Of a DNA stretch of 64,000 nt, positions 7,926 through 15,923 are shown piece after piece. The stretch spans positions 16,946 through 80,945 of the forward strand of contig CASFTV010000017.1 in NCBI GenBank assembly GCA_949297765.1. Reading direction: 5' to 3'. The stretch comes from an uncultured bacterium (GTDB taxonomy: Bacteria; Verrucomicrobiota; Lentisphaeria; Victivallales; UBA1829). The translations under genes were made by a program, and so were the position numbers. The notes under the pieces are model-generated. The model did no database searches. It was given only the letters and a program-made list of their open reading frames with translations, and had not been told where the DNA came from. Each line of letters begins with the position of its first letter. Positions within the stretch are counted from its first letter, which is position 1.

Positions 7926-10250
7926 ATGCCGAATATGTTTCTTTTTTATCTTCCGCTGATCCAGATTCTGGCGCTCCAGCTGTTTGCTTGCGCGTCGTTT
8001 TCCGGAGTTTCCCATGTCCAGCGGAGGATTCTCGGTTCATTTTCTCTGTATCCGCTGCTGCTTTCGTTCGGTGTGCTTGGTTCGGTCCTGACGAATCTGC
8101 CGCATGTGGCGGTGTTTGCTTCCACTCTGCGGTTTTTCTGCATTCTGGGAGGATTTCTCTGCCTGCTGGAATTCGCTTTGCGCATTGTCCGGTTTTCTCT
8201 TGTCCGGCGGCTGCTGGTCTGCGCTCTGTTTCTGCTGGCTTCCTGTCTGATTCTCCTCTATTTCGAAAACCGGGAACGCGGAGAGATCCTGGCGCTTTAT
8301 CTGCCGGGCATTCCGGCGTTGATTCTGAGTTCCTCGGCGCTCTGGAAGCTCGGCGGGCGTTTCCGCGAACAGGAAAATGTCTTCCGGATTGCGGCTATTG
8401 CGAATGCGGGAGTCGGAGGAGCGGTCATCGGAGAGATGTTCCTGGTGCTGCATCTGCTGCCGATCATTGCCCGTCTTGAGAGGGAATTTCATTTTGCCCT
8501 GATGGCATTCTCTTTGATCTGCACCCTGATCGGCGCGCTGGCGTTCCTTTCTCTGCTGAAGGATGTGCGCCTGAAATTTTCCCGCAGGAGCGTATCGGGC
8601 GCGTGGGCAATTATTCTGGCGTTTCTGCTGTTTGCGACGGCGTCGCTTCTGATCCCGAACCTCATCCTGAAGCACGCGGTGGATATTTCGTACCAGCATG
8701 TGAATTATTCCGCAAGCCTCCTGGTGCGCGATCTGGAGGTCAGTGCGGACCGCATGAAGGATTATGCCCGCCGTCTTTCCGCCAACCGGGAACTTTACAG
8801 CGCGTTGAAAAGAGGAACACCGAACCGGACCTCGCTCGGAACAAGAAATTTCCTGGAAAAATTTACGACGGCGCATCAGCGGGCCATCATCTATATCACC
8901 GACGCGCGGGGAATCTGTCTGGATTCCTCAATGAAAAGCTCCACCCGGATTCGGATGGTCGGTCAGAATATCTCCTATTCCTCCCATTTCCGCGAGGCGC
9001 TGAAAAACGGAGAAAGCTGCCAGATTTCCGTCGGATCCATTACGGGTGTTCCCTCCATCTTTGCGAGCCGCAGAATCGAACAGCCCGACGGCAAAGTGCT
9101 CGGCGTCCTCTGCGCAAGAGAGGATTTCGGATTCGTGTTTACGAAATTCTCCGATGTCTACACGGCCCTCATCGCTCCCGACAACACGGTCTTTATGACC
9201 AATGAAAACCTTCAGCTCCCGGGCCATTTCCCTTCCTGGAAAAGAGGAATGAAATGGCCGCGGAAAGAGGCGGATTCCCTGAACGGATGCTATATCAACG
9301 GAATCCTGTATGCGGAACGGCCCTGCCATTTTCTGACCACAGCCGGCTGGCGTGTCGTTCTCGGTCTGCCGACCCAGCTGCCGCTCTGGGCATATGTCGC
9401 CGGAGAGGTCCTTGTGGTTCTGCTCTGGCTGCTGCCGCTTGTTGCGTTTTCGCTTTCCGTCCTGTATTACCGGATGCGGCGGGAACTCGGACTCTCCCTG
9501 AACTGGCGGAAAACGGTTTTCAACAACAATCCGTCGGGAATCTTTGTGACGGATCCCCAATGCCGTCTGCTGGATTCCAACCGCACGTTTTCCCTGCTCT
9601 CCGGCTACACGGTGGAAGAGCTGCGCGGCATGAAACTGTTTGATCTCTGTCCGAACACCGGGGAGGAACGGGAGCTCCTGACGGAGTTCGTCTTCTCCGG
9701 AAAAGCCCATTATGAAAATTTTGAATTCCGGATCAGCCGGAAAAACGGCGAACAGACCACCGTCTGCCTGTCGGGAAACCGCCTCCGTAACGGGCGGGAG
9801 AATCCGCATCTGCCTTCGGACGGCGTCATCTGGACCGTGACCGACCTCTCAACCCCGATGGAGGAACTCGCCCTTCTCCGGGAAGAGGAGGAGCGTTTCC
9901 GCTCCCTCGTGGAAAACTCTTCGGAACAGGTCGCCATGCTGGATCCGCAGGGAATCTTCCTTTACTCCAACGATCGCGAAATCGCCTTCATCCTGAAGAA
10001 ATCTCCCGCGCCGGTCCATCTCAGCGAGCTCTACGATCCCGCAACATCATCGCTGTATCTGCAGATGATCCGCAAAGTCGTTTCCAGCCGTCGTTCTCTC
10101 TCCTTCCGCTATACCCGGAAAACCCCCGGCGCTCCCGGGGAGGAGATGCTGACTCTCCTGTATCCGATCCCGCGGGAGGGCGAGGTCCGTTTCATCGGCG
10201 TGATCTCCCGGAAATACGATTCCGCACAGGAGATCCCGGACGACCATTGA
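7926..10250 (+). CDS. Membrane sensor with Cache-like and two PAS domains, no output domain
   Basis: A 774-residue membrane sensor. About seven hydrophobic segments fill residues 1-240. An extracytoplasmic region (about 245-480) starts HVNYSASLLVRDLEVSADRM and contains a double-Cache-like DSSMKSSTRIRMVGQNISYS stretch. Another membrane helix follows (about 485-510, LWAYVAGEVLVVLLWLLPLV). Two PAS domains follow: NNNPSGIFVTDPQCRLLDSN and then ERFRSLVENSSEQVAMLDPQ. The protein stops after the second PAS with no histidine kinase, GGDEF, EAL or phosphatase domain. The ATG at 7926 was chosen over the much longer open frame because AAAGGA lies 5 bases upstream and the hydrophobic N-terminus begins there. 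It may signal through a partner or be a truncated kinase. Confidence 0.75.
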   Translation: MPNMFLFYLPLIQILALQLFACASFSGVSHVQRRILGSFSLYPLLLSFGVLGSVLTNLPHVAVFASTLRFFCILGGFLCLLEFALRIVRFSLVRRLLVCALFLLASCLILLYFENRERGEILALYLPGIPALILSSSALWKLGGRFREQENVFRIAAIANAGVGGAVIGEMFLVLHLLPIIARLEREFHFALMAFSLICTLIGALAFLSLLKDVRLKFSRRSVSGAWAIILAFLLFATASLLIPNLILKHAVDISYQHVNYSASLLVRDLEVSADRMKDYARRLSANRELYSALKRGTPNRTSLGTRNFLEKFTTAHQRAIIYITDARGICLDSSMKSSTRIRMVGQNISYSSHFREALKNGESCQISVGSITGVPSIFASRRIEQPDGKVLGVLCAREDFGFVFTKFSDVYTALIAPDNTVFMTNENLQLPGHFPSWKRGMKWPRKEADSLNGCYINGILYAERPCHFLTTAGWRVVLGLPTQLPLWAYVAGEVLVVLLWLLPLVAFSLSVLYYRMRRELGLSLNWRKTVFNNNPSGIFVTDPQCRLLDSNRTFSLLSGYTVEELRGMKLFDLCPNTGEERELLTEFVFSGKAHYENFEFRISRKNGEQTTVCLSGNRLRNGRENPHLPSDGVIWTVTDLSTPMEELALLREEEERFRSLVENSSEQVAMLDPQGIFLYSNDREIAFILKKSPAPVHLSELYDPATSSLYLQMIRKVVSSRRSLSFRYTRKTPGAPGEEMLTLLYPIPREGEVRFIGVISRKYDSAQEIPDDH

Positions 10251-10268
10251 AAACGGTTTCCCATTTTT

Positions 10269-10296
10269 CCCCGGATCGCAGAAAGATCATCCGGGG
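10269..10296. terminator. Candidate bidirectional hairpin between convergent genes
   Basis: CCCCGGAT and ATCCGGGG form a perfect 8-bp stem with a 12-base loop, 19 bases after the sensor gene's stop and before the convergent coaX stop. There is no clear T-run, so its role as a terminator is only suggested by position. Confidence 0.35.
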
Positions 10297-10383
10297 CCGC
10301 CTCTCCTCTCCTGATTTCCATTTCGGCAGGAGGAAATGCACGACGGCCGTCTGCCTTTCCCGGGCGGGAGGGGAAGCCTTCCT

Positions 10384-11142
10384 TTAAGAAAGCGGCTGGG
10401 AATCGGTATGTTTCACGGTCCGGCCTTCCGTTCCGCAGCGGTAGAGTTCCGCGATTCCGCGCAGTGTGAACAGCGCATCCGCCAGCTCAAAACCGGAAAG
10501 TTCGCGCAGAAAAAACGGTGCATCGCCCCCGCAGGCGACACAGCGGATCTGTTCTCCCGGGAACGCGAGCCGCATCCGTCGCAGCAGCTCTTTCACCGCG
10601 CCGACCGCGGCACAGTCTGTACCGAGATTGATTGCGTCGACCGTATTTCCGCCGGGAAATTCCGGAACGTTTTCCGTCAACGCCGTCAGTGGCAGTTTTG
10701 CCGTATAGTCGTTCAGTGACTGGCGGAGGATGTTACGGCCGGGGAGGATTGCTCCGCCGCGCATCCGCCGATCCCGGTCGACAAATTCCAGATTGATCGC
10801 GGTTCCGAAATCCACGCAGAGCGCCGGCAGCGGACCGGAAACGATCAGAGACGCGGCATTTGCCAGCCGGTCGGCGCCCAGCGTTTCCGGATGCTCCATT
10901 TCCGACAGGTCCACGGGACAGTTCTCCATCCGCGGACTTACGATGAACGCTCCCGCTTCCCGGAAGCGGTTTTCAAGCTCCGGGACAACGGATGCCGCCG
11001 CCATTGATTCGGCAGTGAAACTCTCCAGCCGGAAATCCCGGGTGGGCAGTGTTTCCATCAGGCGCAGAGAGTCTCCCGTCAGCTCCGCAATCTGGACATG
11101 CGTATTCCCCGCGTTGAAAATACGGCAGGAACCGGTGCTCAT
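10384..11142 (-). CDS. coaX: Type III pantothenate kinase
   Basis: Phosphorylates pantothenate in the first step of coenzyme A synthesis. Length is 252 residues, normal for the family. The GADR motif (89-92, containing the presumed catalytic Asp 91) and DFGTAIN (from residue 111, adenosine/phosphate site) are present, as is the late PGEQIRCVACGGDA stretch. The first phosphate-binding motif, normally DxGNT, reads NAGNT (residues 10-14), so the metal-binding Asp is replaced by Asn. The start lies 6 bases after the stop of the pilC-like gene, so the two are probably cotranscribed although functionally unrelated. The family call is secure; activity is less certain because of the motif-1 change. 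Confidence 0.88.
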   Translation of the reverse strand: MSTGSCRIFNAGNTHVQIAELTGDSLRLMETLPTRDFRLESFTAESMAAASVVPELENRFREAGAFIVSPRMENCPVDLSEMEHPETLGADRLANAASLIVSGPLPALCVDFGTAINLEFVDRDRRMRGGAILPGRNILRQSLNDYTAKLPLTALTENVPEFPGGNTVDAINLGTDCAAVGAVKELLRRMRLAFPGEQIRCVACGGDAPFFLRELSGFELADALFTLRGIAELYRCGTEGRTVKHTDSQPLS

Positions 11143-11148
11143 CCGGAA

Positions 11149-12429
11149 TCAGCCGCCGAGTTTTTCGATGATGCTGATCAGCGGCATGAACAGCGCCATG
11201 ACGATTCCGCCGACGACCACCGCAAGAAACACGATCATCAACGGCTCGATCATGGAGGTCAGGGCGCCGACGGCATTGTCGACTTCCTCGTCGTAGGTGT
11301 CGGCGATCTTGTCGAGCATTTCCGGCAGTTTTCCGGTCTCTTCTCCGACCTCGATCATACTGATGACCATATCCGGGAAGATCTTGGTGGTGTTCAGCGG
11401 GGCCGCGATGGTTTCGCCTTCCTTCACGGCGTCGTGCACCTTCTGGATGCCGTCGCAGACGATTTCATTTCCGGCCGTCTCCTTCACGATGCTCAGAGCG
11501 TTCAGCACGGGAACGCCGGATCCCATCAAGGTCCCGAGCGTCCGGGAGAACTTGGAAATGGATGATTTCGACACAATCGGCCCGAACAGCGGCATATTAT
11601 ACTTCACATAGTCCAGCCAGTATTTCCCGAACTTTGTGCGGGCAAACAGCTTGAAGAGAATCACAAAGACCACGATTCCGCCGATCATGATCAGGATCTG
11701 TTCCTGCATGAAACGGCTGATCGACATCACCAGCTGTGTCAGCGCGGGCAGCGGCGCGCCTTCCAGCAGTTCCGAGAAGATCTTCTCGAACTTCGGAACG
11801 ATGAAGATCATCAGACCTGCCGTAATGGCTCCCGCGATACAGAGAACGATGGTCGGGTACACCATTGCCGACTTCACTTTTCCCGCCATTCGCGCGGCTT
11901 TTTCCATGAAGGATGCCAGACGGTCCAGGATCAGTTCCAGCTTACCGGCCGCCTCGCCCGCGCGCACCATATTGAGATAGAGTTTGTCAAAGGATTTCGG
12001 GTGCTGCGCCAGCGATTCGGAGAAGGTGGAACCGGCCTCCACGCCGTTTGCCACTTCGCCGAGAATCTTCTTGATGATCGCATCCTTCGACTGTTTTTCG
12101 AGCGTGCGCAGGGAACGGATCAGGGGAAGACCCGCGTTCAGCAGAATCGCAAGCTGACGGGTGAAAATCGTCAGCTGTTTGGTTTTGATCACCGCCGGGC
12201 CGAGCGAGATATTGATATTGATGTTCATCGCGCTCTTTTTCTTTTCGCCGGCCTTGGGCGGCTGCTTCACCGCTTTTTTGTGGTCGATCTTCCGGACCTG
12301 TTTGATGGAGGTCGGGAACATGCCCTGCTCTTTCAGAAACGCGGTTACCGCTTCTTCATTTGCAGCTTCTTTCTGCCCTCTCCGTTCTCTTCCCGTGGCA
12401 TCCATCGCCGCATACTGATACAGAGGCAT
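11149..12429 (-). CDS. Type II secretion/type IV pilus inner-membrane platform protein
   Basis: A 426-residue GspF/PilC-family protein, the inner-membrane platform for pseudopilus assembly. The N-terminus MPLYQYAAMDATGRERRGQ is diagnostic. Two T2SSF domains follow: FTRQLAILLNAGLPLIRSL (from about 98), with a membrane segment near 205-225, and KFSRTLGTLMGSGVPVLNAL (from about 298). The final membrane helix is near 395-420. A Lys-rich linker (about 50-75) precedes the first domain. The start has AAGGAG 7 bases upstream. No gspE or gspG neighbour is present, so it stands apart from a full secretion operon. Prepilin-like proteins such as that at 61.3-62.1 kb could be its clients. Confidence 0.9.
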   Translation of the reverse strand: MPLYQYAAMDATGRERRGQKEAANEEAVTAFLKEQGMFPTSIKQVRKIDHKKAVKQPPKAGEKKKSAMNININISLGPAVIKTKQLTIFTRQLAILLNAGLPLIRSLRTLEKQSKDAIIKKILGEVANGVEAGSTFSESLAQHPKSFDKLYLNMVRAGEAAGKLELILDRLASFMEKAARMAGKVKSAMVYPTIVLCIAGAITAGLMIFIVPKFEKIFSELLEGAPLPALTQLVMSISRFMQEQILIMIGGIVVFVILFKLFARTKFGKYWLDYVKYNMPLFGPIVSKSSISKFSRTLGTLMGSGVPVLNALSIVKETAGNEIVCDGIQKVHDAVKEGETIAAPLNTTKIFPDMVISMIEVGEETGKLPEMLDKIADTYDEEVDNAVGALTSMIEPLMIVFLAVVVGGIVMALFMPLISIIEKLGG

Positions 12430-12575
12430 ACTTCATCTCCTTTCGATCTGTGCAAACGCGTGTTGCATTATCATGAATTCGATATCCTTCTGTAATAATA
12501 GCATTGGGGAAATCATATTTCCAGTGCTTTCCAGGAGATTTCACAATAAAAATCTCAAAAAAAACGGGAAACAGC

Positions 12576-12603
12576 TTGACAAAACGCATTTTTCATGTAT
12601 TTT
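12576..12603 (+). promoter_or_regulatory. Promoter of the tRNA-Glu pair
   Basis: TTGACA (12576-12581) and TATTTT (12598-12603) are 16 bases apart and end 20 bases before the mature 5' end of the first tRNA-Glu. This is the expected layout for a strong sigma70 tRNA promoter. Confidence 0.7.
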
Positions 12604-12623
12604 ATGTGACACTTGAGCAATAT

Positions 12624-12699
12624 GCCCCTATCGTCTAGAGGCCTAGGACACCAGGTTTTCATCCTGGCGACACGGGTTCGAATCCCGTTGGGGGTGCCA
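12624..12699 (+). tRNA. tRNA-Glu (anticodon TTC)
   Basis: A 76-base cloverleaf with encoded CCA. The acceptor GCCCCTA pairs with TGGGGGT through G-T pairs. The anticodon stem CCAGG/CCTGG encloses the loop TTTTCAT, so the anticodon is TTC and reads GAA and GAG. The T arm is ACGGG-TTCGAAT-CCCGT. It is the first of two tandem tRNA-Glu genes behind one promoter. Confidence 0.97.
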
Positions 12700-12751
12700 T
12701 TTCTTCACCGGTTCCGTCAGATGTGAGGAAGTGGGGCTTTTTCCTGTTGAT

Positions 12752-12827
12752 GCCCCTATCGTCTAGAGGCCTAGGACACCAGGTTCTCATCCTGGTAACA
12801 CGGGTTCGAATCCCGTTGGGGGTGCCA
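12752..12827 (+). tRNA. tRNA-Glu (anticodon CTC)
   Basis: A 76-base cloverleaf with encoded CCA, differing from the first tRNA-Glu at only three positions: one in the anticodon (CTC, loop TTCTCAT) and two in the variable loop. It reads GAG only. It lies 52 bases after the first copy with no promoter of its own, so the two are probably one transcript. Confidence 0.97.
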
Positions 12828-12855
12828 TTCGATCGAACGGATCCGGAATTCCTGT

Positions 12856-13152
12856 ATGAAGCGTGTTCAGTTTTTCTGTCGTCCCGGCTGCGGGGCATGC
12901 TGTGTGGCTCCTTCAATCTCCTCGCCGATTCCCGGCATGCCGAAGGGGAAACCGGCGGGTGTGCCGTGCGTGAATCTTGATGCGGATTTCCGATGCCGTC
13001 TGTTCGGTTTGCCGGAACGGCCGGCGGTCTGTGTCTCGTTTTCGCCCTCTCCGGAGATGTGCGGAACGTGCCGGGAGGATGCTCTTGCCTATCTCACGGA
13101 ACTGGAATTCCTGACCGCCGGAAAAGATCCGGGAAAAACGGAGAACTCTTAA
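12856..13152 (+). CDS. YkgJ-family cysteine-cluster protein
   Basis: A 98-residue protein with six or more cysteines in the UPF0153/YkgJ layout. CRPGCGACC (residues 8-16) is near the N-terminus. [23 protein letters not shown] follows in the middle, and CGTC near the end. Members are thought to bind a metal or Fe-S cluster; their function is not established. The ribosome-binding site is weak. The stop overlaps the convergent mreD stop by 4 bases. It follows the tRNA-Glu genes directly and may be read through from their promoter. Confidence 0.8.
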   Translation: MKRVQFFCRPGCGACCVAPSISSPIPGMPKGKPAGVPCVNLDADFRCRLFGLPERPAVCVSFSPSPEMCGTCREDALAYLTELEFLTAGKDPGKTENS

Positions 13153-13661
13153 ATCCGGTTCCGCATCCGTTCCCGGGCATCGGAATACAGCTCCAGAGAG
13201 AGCAGCGATGCCAGCCAGTCCAGAAGAAGAATCGCCAGCGGGAACAGAAACGCCGAAAACAGCGAGGCGACAATCGCATTGGAAACAGCGTCAATCAGTG
13301 CATCCGGAGCAAATCCGGTCCGGATCAGTGTCGGCGGAAGCTGGGAGAGAAAAGGGAGAACCGCCCCCGGAATCATCAGAAGATTCAGGGAATCCGATCC
13401 CATCCGGAGAAGCCAGAGCCGCCCGAACAGAACCACCGCAAGAAGAAACAGCACACTCCACGGATTTGTATATCCGAAACAGAAATCCTCCACCATTCCT
13501 CCCGTTACCGCCGTGATGCAGCCGGCCGGTGTCCCGAACACATAGCTGACGTAAAAGACAAACGGCGCAAACAGCATCAGACGCAGCCCCATGCTCTCCA
13601 TCAGGAGTTCCGTGAACAGAAGAAGAAACGAAATCAGGAAAAGATAGGAAAAACGCGTCAT
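13149..13661 (-). CDS. mreD: Rod shape-determining protein MreD
   Basis: A 170-residue polytopic inner-membrane protein directly after mreC. About five hydrophobic segments run from [20 protein letters not shown] to the last at [20 protein letters not shown]. The length and position match MreD, which works with MreC, RodA and PBP2 in cell-wall elongation. The family is weakly conserved, so context carries much of the call. The ATG is embedded in the mreC stop (ATGA), which rules out the upstream extension of the open frame. The C-terminus is basic ([11 protein letters not shown]). Confidence 0.85.
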   Translation of the reverse strand: MTRFSYLFLISFLLLFTELLMESMGLRLMLFAPFVFYVSYVFGTPAGCITAVTGGMVEDFCFGYTNPWSVLFLLAVVLFGRLWLLRMGSDSLNLLMIPGAVLPFLSQLPPTLIRTGFAPDALIDAVSNAIVASLFSAFLFPLAILLLDWLASLLSLELYSDARERMRNRI

Positions 13662-14533
13662 TCCATGCTCCGTTTTGTATAAACCGCAACAAACTGAACG
13701 GTTTCCATGGACAGAAACGGCTTCACTTCCACTTCCGCGAACATCTGATCGCGGATCGTTGCGATATTTCCGTTCGCCGCTTTGACCACGCGTCCGATCG
13801 GAAGTCCGTGGGGCGTGTGCGAGGAAATCCCGGATGTGGCCGCAAGTTCGCCTTCCGCATAGGTCCCGTCGGCGGGCAGGTATTTCACCTTCAGCGTCCG
13901 TGCGTAGGGGTCGAATTCCATGCCTCCCACCTGACGGGAAGTTGCCAGAATCACGCTGAAATGACACTCCTCCGAAAACAGCGTGATGACCGTTGCGGTC
14001 CGTTTGGAGACCTCCTTGATCCGTCCCGCGGCGGCGAACCGGCCGTTATCGTCCATGGCCACGACAAGATCGCCCGGCGTGATGCCGTCGTTTTCCCCGC
14101 GGTTGATGACAAAAGTTTCCCGCCAGGTCGGCACCGCGCGCGCAAGAACTTCGGCGAATACGGGCTGATATCCCTCTTTCCGCGGAAGGTTGAGCAGCGC
14201 ACGCAGCGCGCCGTTTTCCCGTTCCAGGTTTTTCAGAGAGTTGTTCTCCGCGGCCAGACGGGCATTCTCCCGCGACACGGCCGCAAGCTGACGGGCCAGA
14301 CGGAGTTTGGAATTCAGCATCAGCGACGCGGCGGCTGCTTTGTCCTCCGTCCGCACGGCACAGTTCAGAAACGGACTCATGAAATCCCGGGAAAGACCGG
14401 AGAAAAAGCGGCGGAAGGTCCGGTAGCCGGAAAACAGAATCAGGATCACCGCCAGAACACTGCCGATCAGTGTGAGTCCCCGCAGATGTTTCCGCCGTTT
14501 TCCGGGGTCCATTTTTTCTTCTCTCGGGGTCAT
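13658..14533 (-). CDS. mreC: Rod shape-determining protein MreC
   Basis: A 291-residue MreC. A basic cytoplasmic start is followed by one membrane helix (about residues 19-40, LTLIGSVLAVILILFSGY) and a coiled coil (about 75-110, SRENARLAAENNSLKNLERE). The two periplasmic beta-barrel subdomains follow (VINRGENDGITPGDLVVAMD, then GLPIGRVVKAANGN). It organises the periplasmic cell-wall synthesis complex. The start ATG overlaps the previous gene's stop (ATGA), so the longer open frame upstream is not used. mreB, normally just ahead of mreC, is absent here. Confidence 0.92.
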   Translation of the reverse strand: MTPREEKMDPGKRRKHLRGLTLIGSVLAVILILFSGYRTFRRFFSGLSRDFMSPFLNCAVRTEDKAAAASLMLNSKLRLARQLAAVSRENARLAAENNSLKNLERENGALRALLNLPRKEGYQPVFAEVLARAVPTWRETFVINRGENDGITPGDLVVAMDDNGRFAAAGRIKEVSKRTATVITLFSEECHFSVILATSRQVGGMEFDPYARTLKVKYLPADGTYAEGELAATSGISSHTPHGLPIGRVVKAANGNIATIRDQMFAEVEVKPFLSMETVQFVAVYTKRSME

Positions 14534-15834
14534 TGCGCCGCCTTTCCGGAAATGCGGTCGAGAATTTCCTTCGCGGGATCGGTGATCGGCGCCATTGAAC
14601 GGTTCGTCTGGAGATTGAGCGAGTGCCGTTCGCCCGGCGGAACATGCCGCCGTTCCGCATCCCGCAGAATCCGTTCGGTCAGGGCCTGCTGTTCCAGCGC
14701 AAGGAGAAACCGTTTTTCCGCCGTTCTGATCCGTTCCGCGGTCTGCTCCGTTCCTCCTTCGTTGCGGAAGCGGGAGATCTCCTCGATCAGTGCGGAGAAC
14801 GCCGGCGTGATCTGCGGCGCCGACATGTACAGAAGTTCTGTCTGCCGGATGATGGATTCGGAAAGCGCCAGCTGAAGCGCCAGGGGGACCGGACCCTTTA
14901 TCTTCTCCGCCAGATCGGAAATCGTGACCGGCTTTCCGTTCCCGTCCGGAAGAACCAGGGTCTGACGGTACGACGTCTCCAGATAGTTGAGCGACATCGG
15001 GAGAAAGCGGTTCAGCAGAATCTTTTCCGTTTCGCGGCGGAACCATTTATCCGCATCGAACACATTGTCCGTCTGGACAAACCGTCCGTACCGCTTGGTC
15101 CCGTAGGCGGCGATATGGCTCAGAAGGATCTCCTGAAACAGGCGGTTCTGATCGGCGGCGGGGTTTTCCGCAAGCGCCGCCACATAGCGTTCGACAAGTC
15201 CTTTTTTCACCGCGCCGGAACGGGAGCAGAGATCGAACAGCAGCTGTGCCCACTCCTCATAGATCATCCGGGAGAATCCGTCGGACGGCGCCGGCGCGAT
15301 GGAGACGATATCCTTCAGTTCCGGGAACACTCCGTGCGAGGCAAGCGCATAGGCGGCGGGAAAACGGCCGAAGCGGGAGCTCCGGAGTTTCCAGTTTTCC
15401 GTGACGGCCTTTCTGGCAATTGCGGCGAAAATCCACGAATCCGGCAGCCGACCCGCATTTTCCGGCGGGATTCCGAGGCGTGCCAGGCAGCTCCAGCGGA
15501 CAAAAAGATCCAGTTTTTCCGGATCGTCCGCCCAGCTTTCGAACCGTTCCGGCAGCGTGATTTCGCGGCGTCCCCATCCCTTGTGGACGAGGTCGAAACG
15601 TCCCTTTCCGTCGGACGGCGGAACCAGAAAGGAGCAGGGAATCTCCGCCCGGAGACCGGCCGTTGTCCGCGGCAGTGTGATCCGTGTCAGATGCCGGAAG
15701 CGGAGCGCGAGCGTTTGAGAATAATAGGAATCCCCGGGAATCCCCACATTTTCGCCTCCGATGAAGCGGAACGTGGTGTCCCGGGCGAACATTGCGGGAA
15801 TCACCGCAGCAAAGAGAAATACAACCGTCCGCAT
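14530..15834 (-). CDS. Secreted protein of unknown function, cotranscribed with mreCD
   Basis: Not recognised. A 434-residue protein with a clear signal peptide (MRTVVFLFAAVIPAMFA, cleavage likely after Ala 17). The rest is soluble, probably mostly helical and rich in Arg and Leu, with a Trp-rich stretch (KGWGRREITLPERFESWADD). A late helical segment ends RIRTAEKRFLLALEQQALTE. No repeats or catalytic motif are evident. The start was placed at MRTVV because AAAGGGACAGG precedes it and the signal peptide begins there. Its stop overlaps the mreC start (ATGA), so translation is coupled. A periplasmic role near the cell-wall elongation complex is inferred from context only. Confidence 0.7.
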   Translation of the reverse strand: MRTVVFLFAAVIPAMFARDTTFRFIGGENVGIPGDSYYSQTLALRFRHLTRITLPRTTAGLRAEIPCSFLVPPSDGKGRFDLVHKGWGRREITLPERFESWADDPEKLDLFVRWSCLARLGIPPENAGRLPDSWIFAAIARKAVTENWKLRSSRFGRFPAAYALASHGVFPELKDIVSIAPAPSDGFSRMIYEEWAQLLFDLCSRSGAVKKGLVERYVAALAENPAADQNRLFQEILLSHIAAYGTKRYGRFVQTDNVFDADKWFRRETEKILLNRFLPMSLNYLETSYRQTLVLPDGNGKPVTISDLAEKIKGPVPLALQLALSESIIRQTELLYMSAPQITPAFSALIEEISRFRNEGGTEQTAERIRTAEKRFLLALEQQALTERILRDAERRHVPPGERHSLNLQTNRSMAPITDPAKEILDRISGKAAQ

Positions 15835-15923
15835 CCTGTCCCTTTCGAATCGTTGCAATTTACTATCGGAACAGGAATTTTGCAAATCCGGTTTTTCAAT
15901 TCTCCCCGCATGCGGAGGATGAA

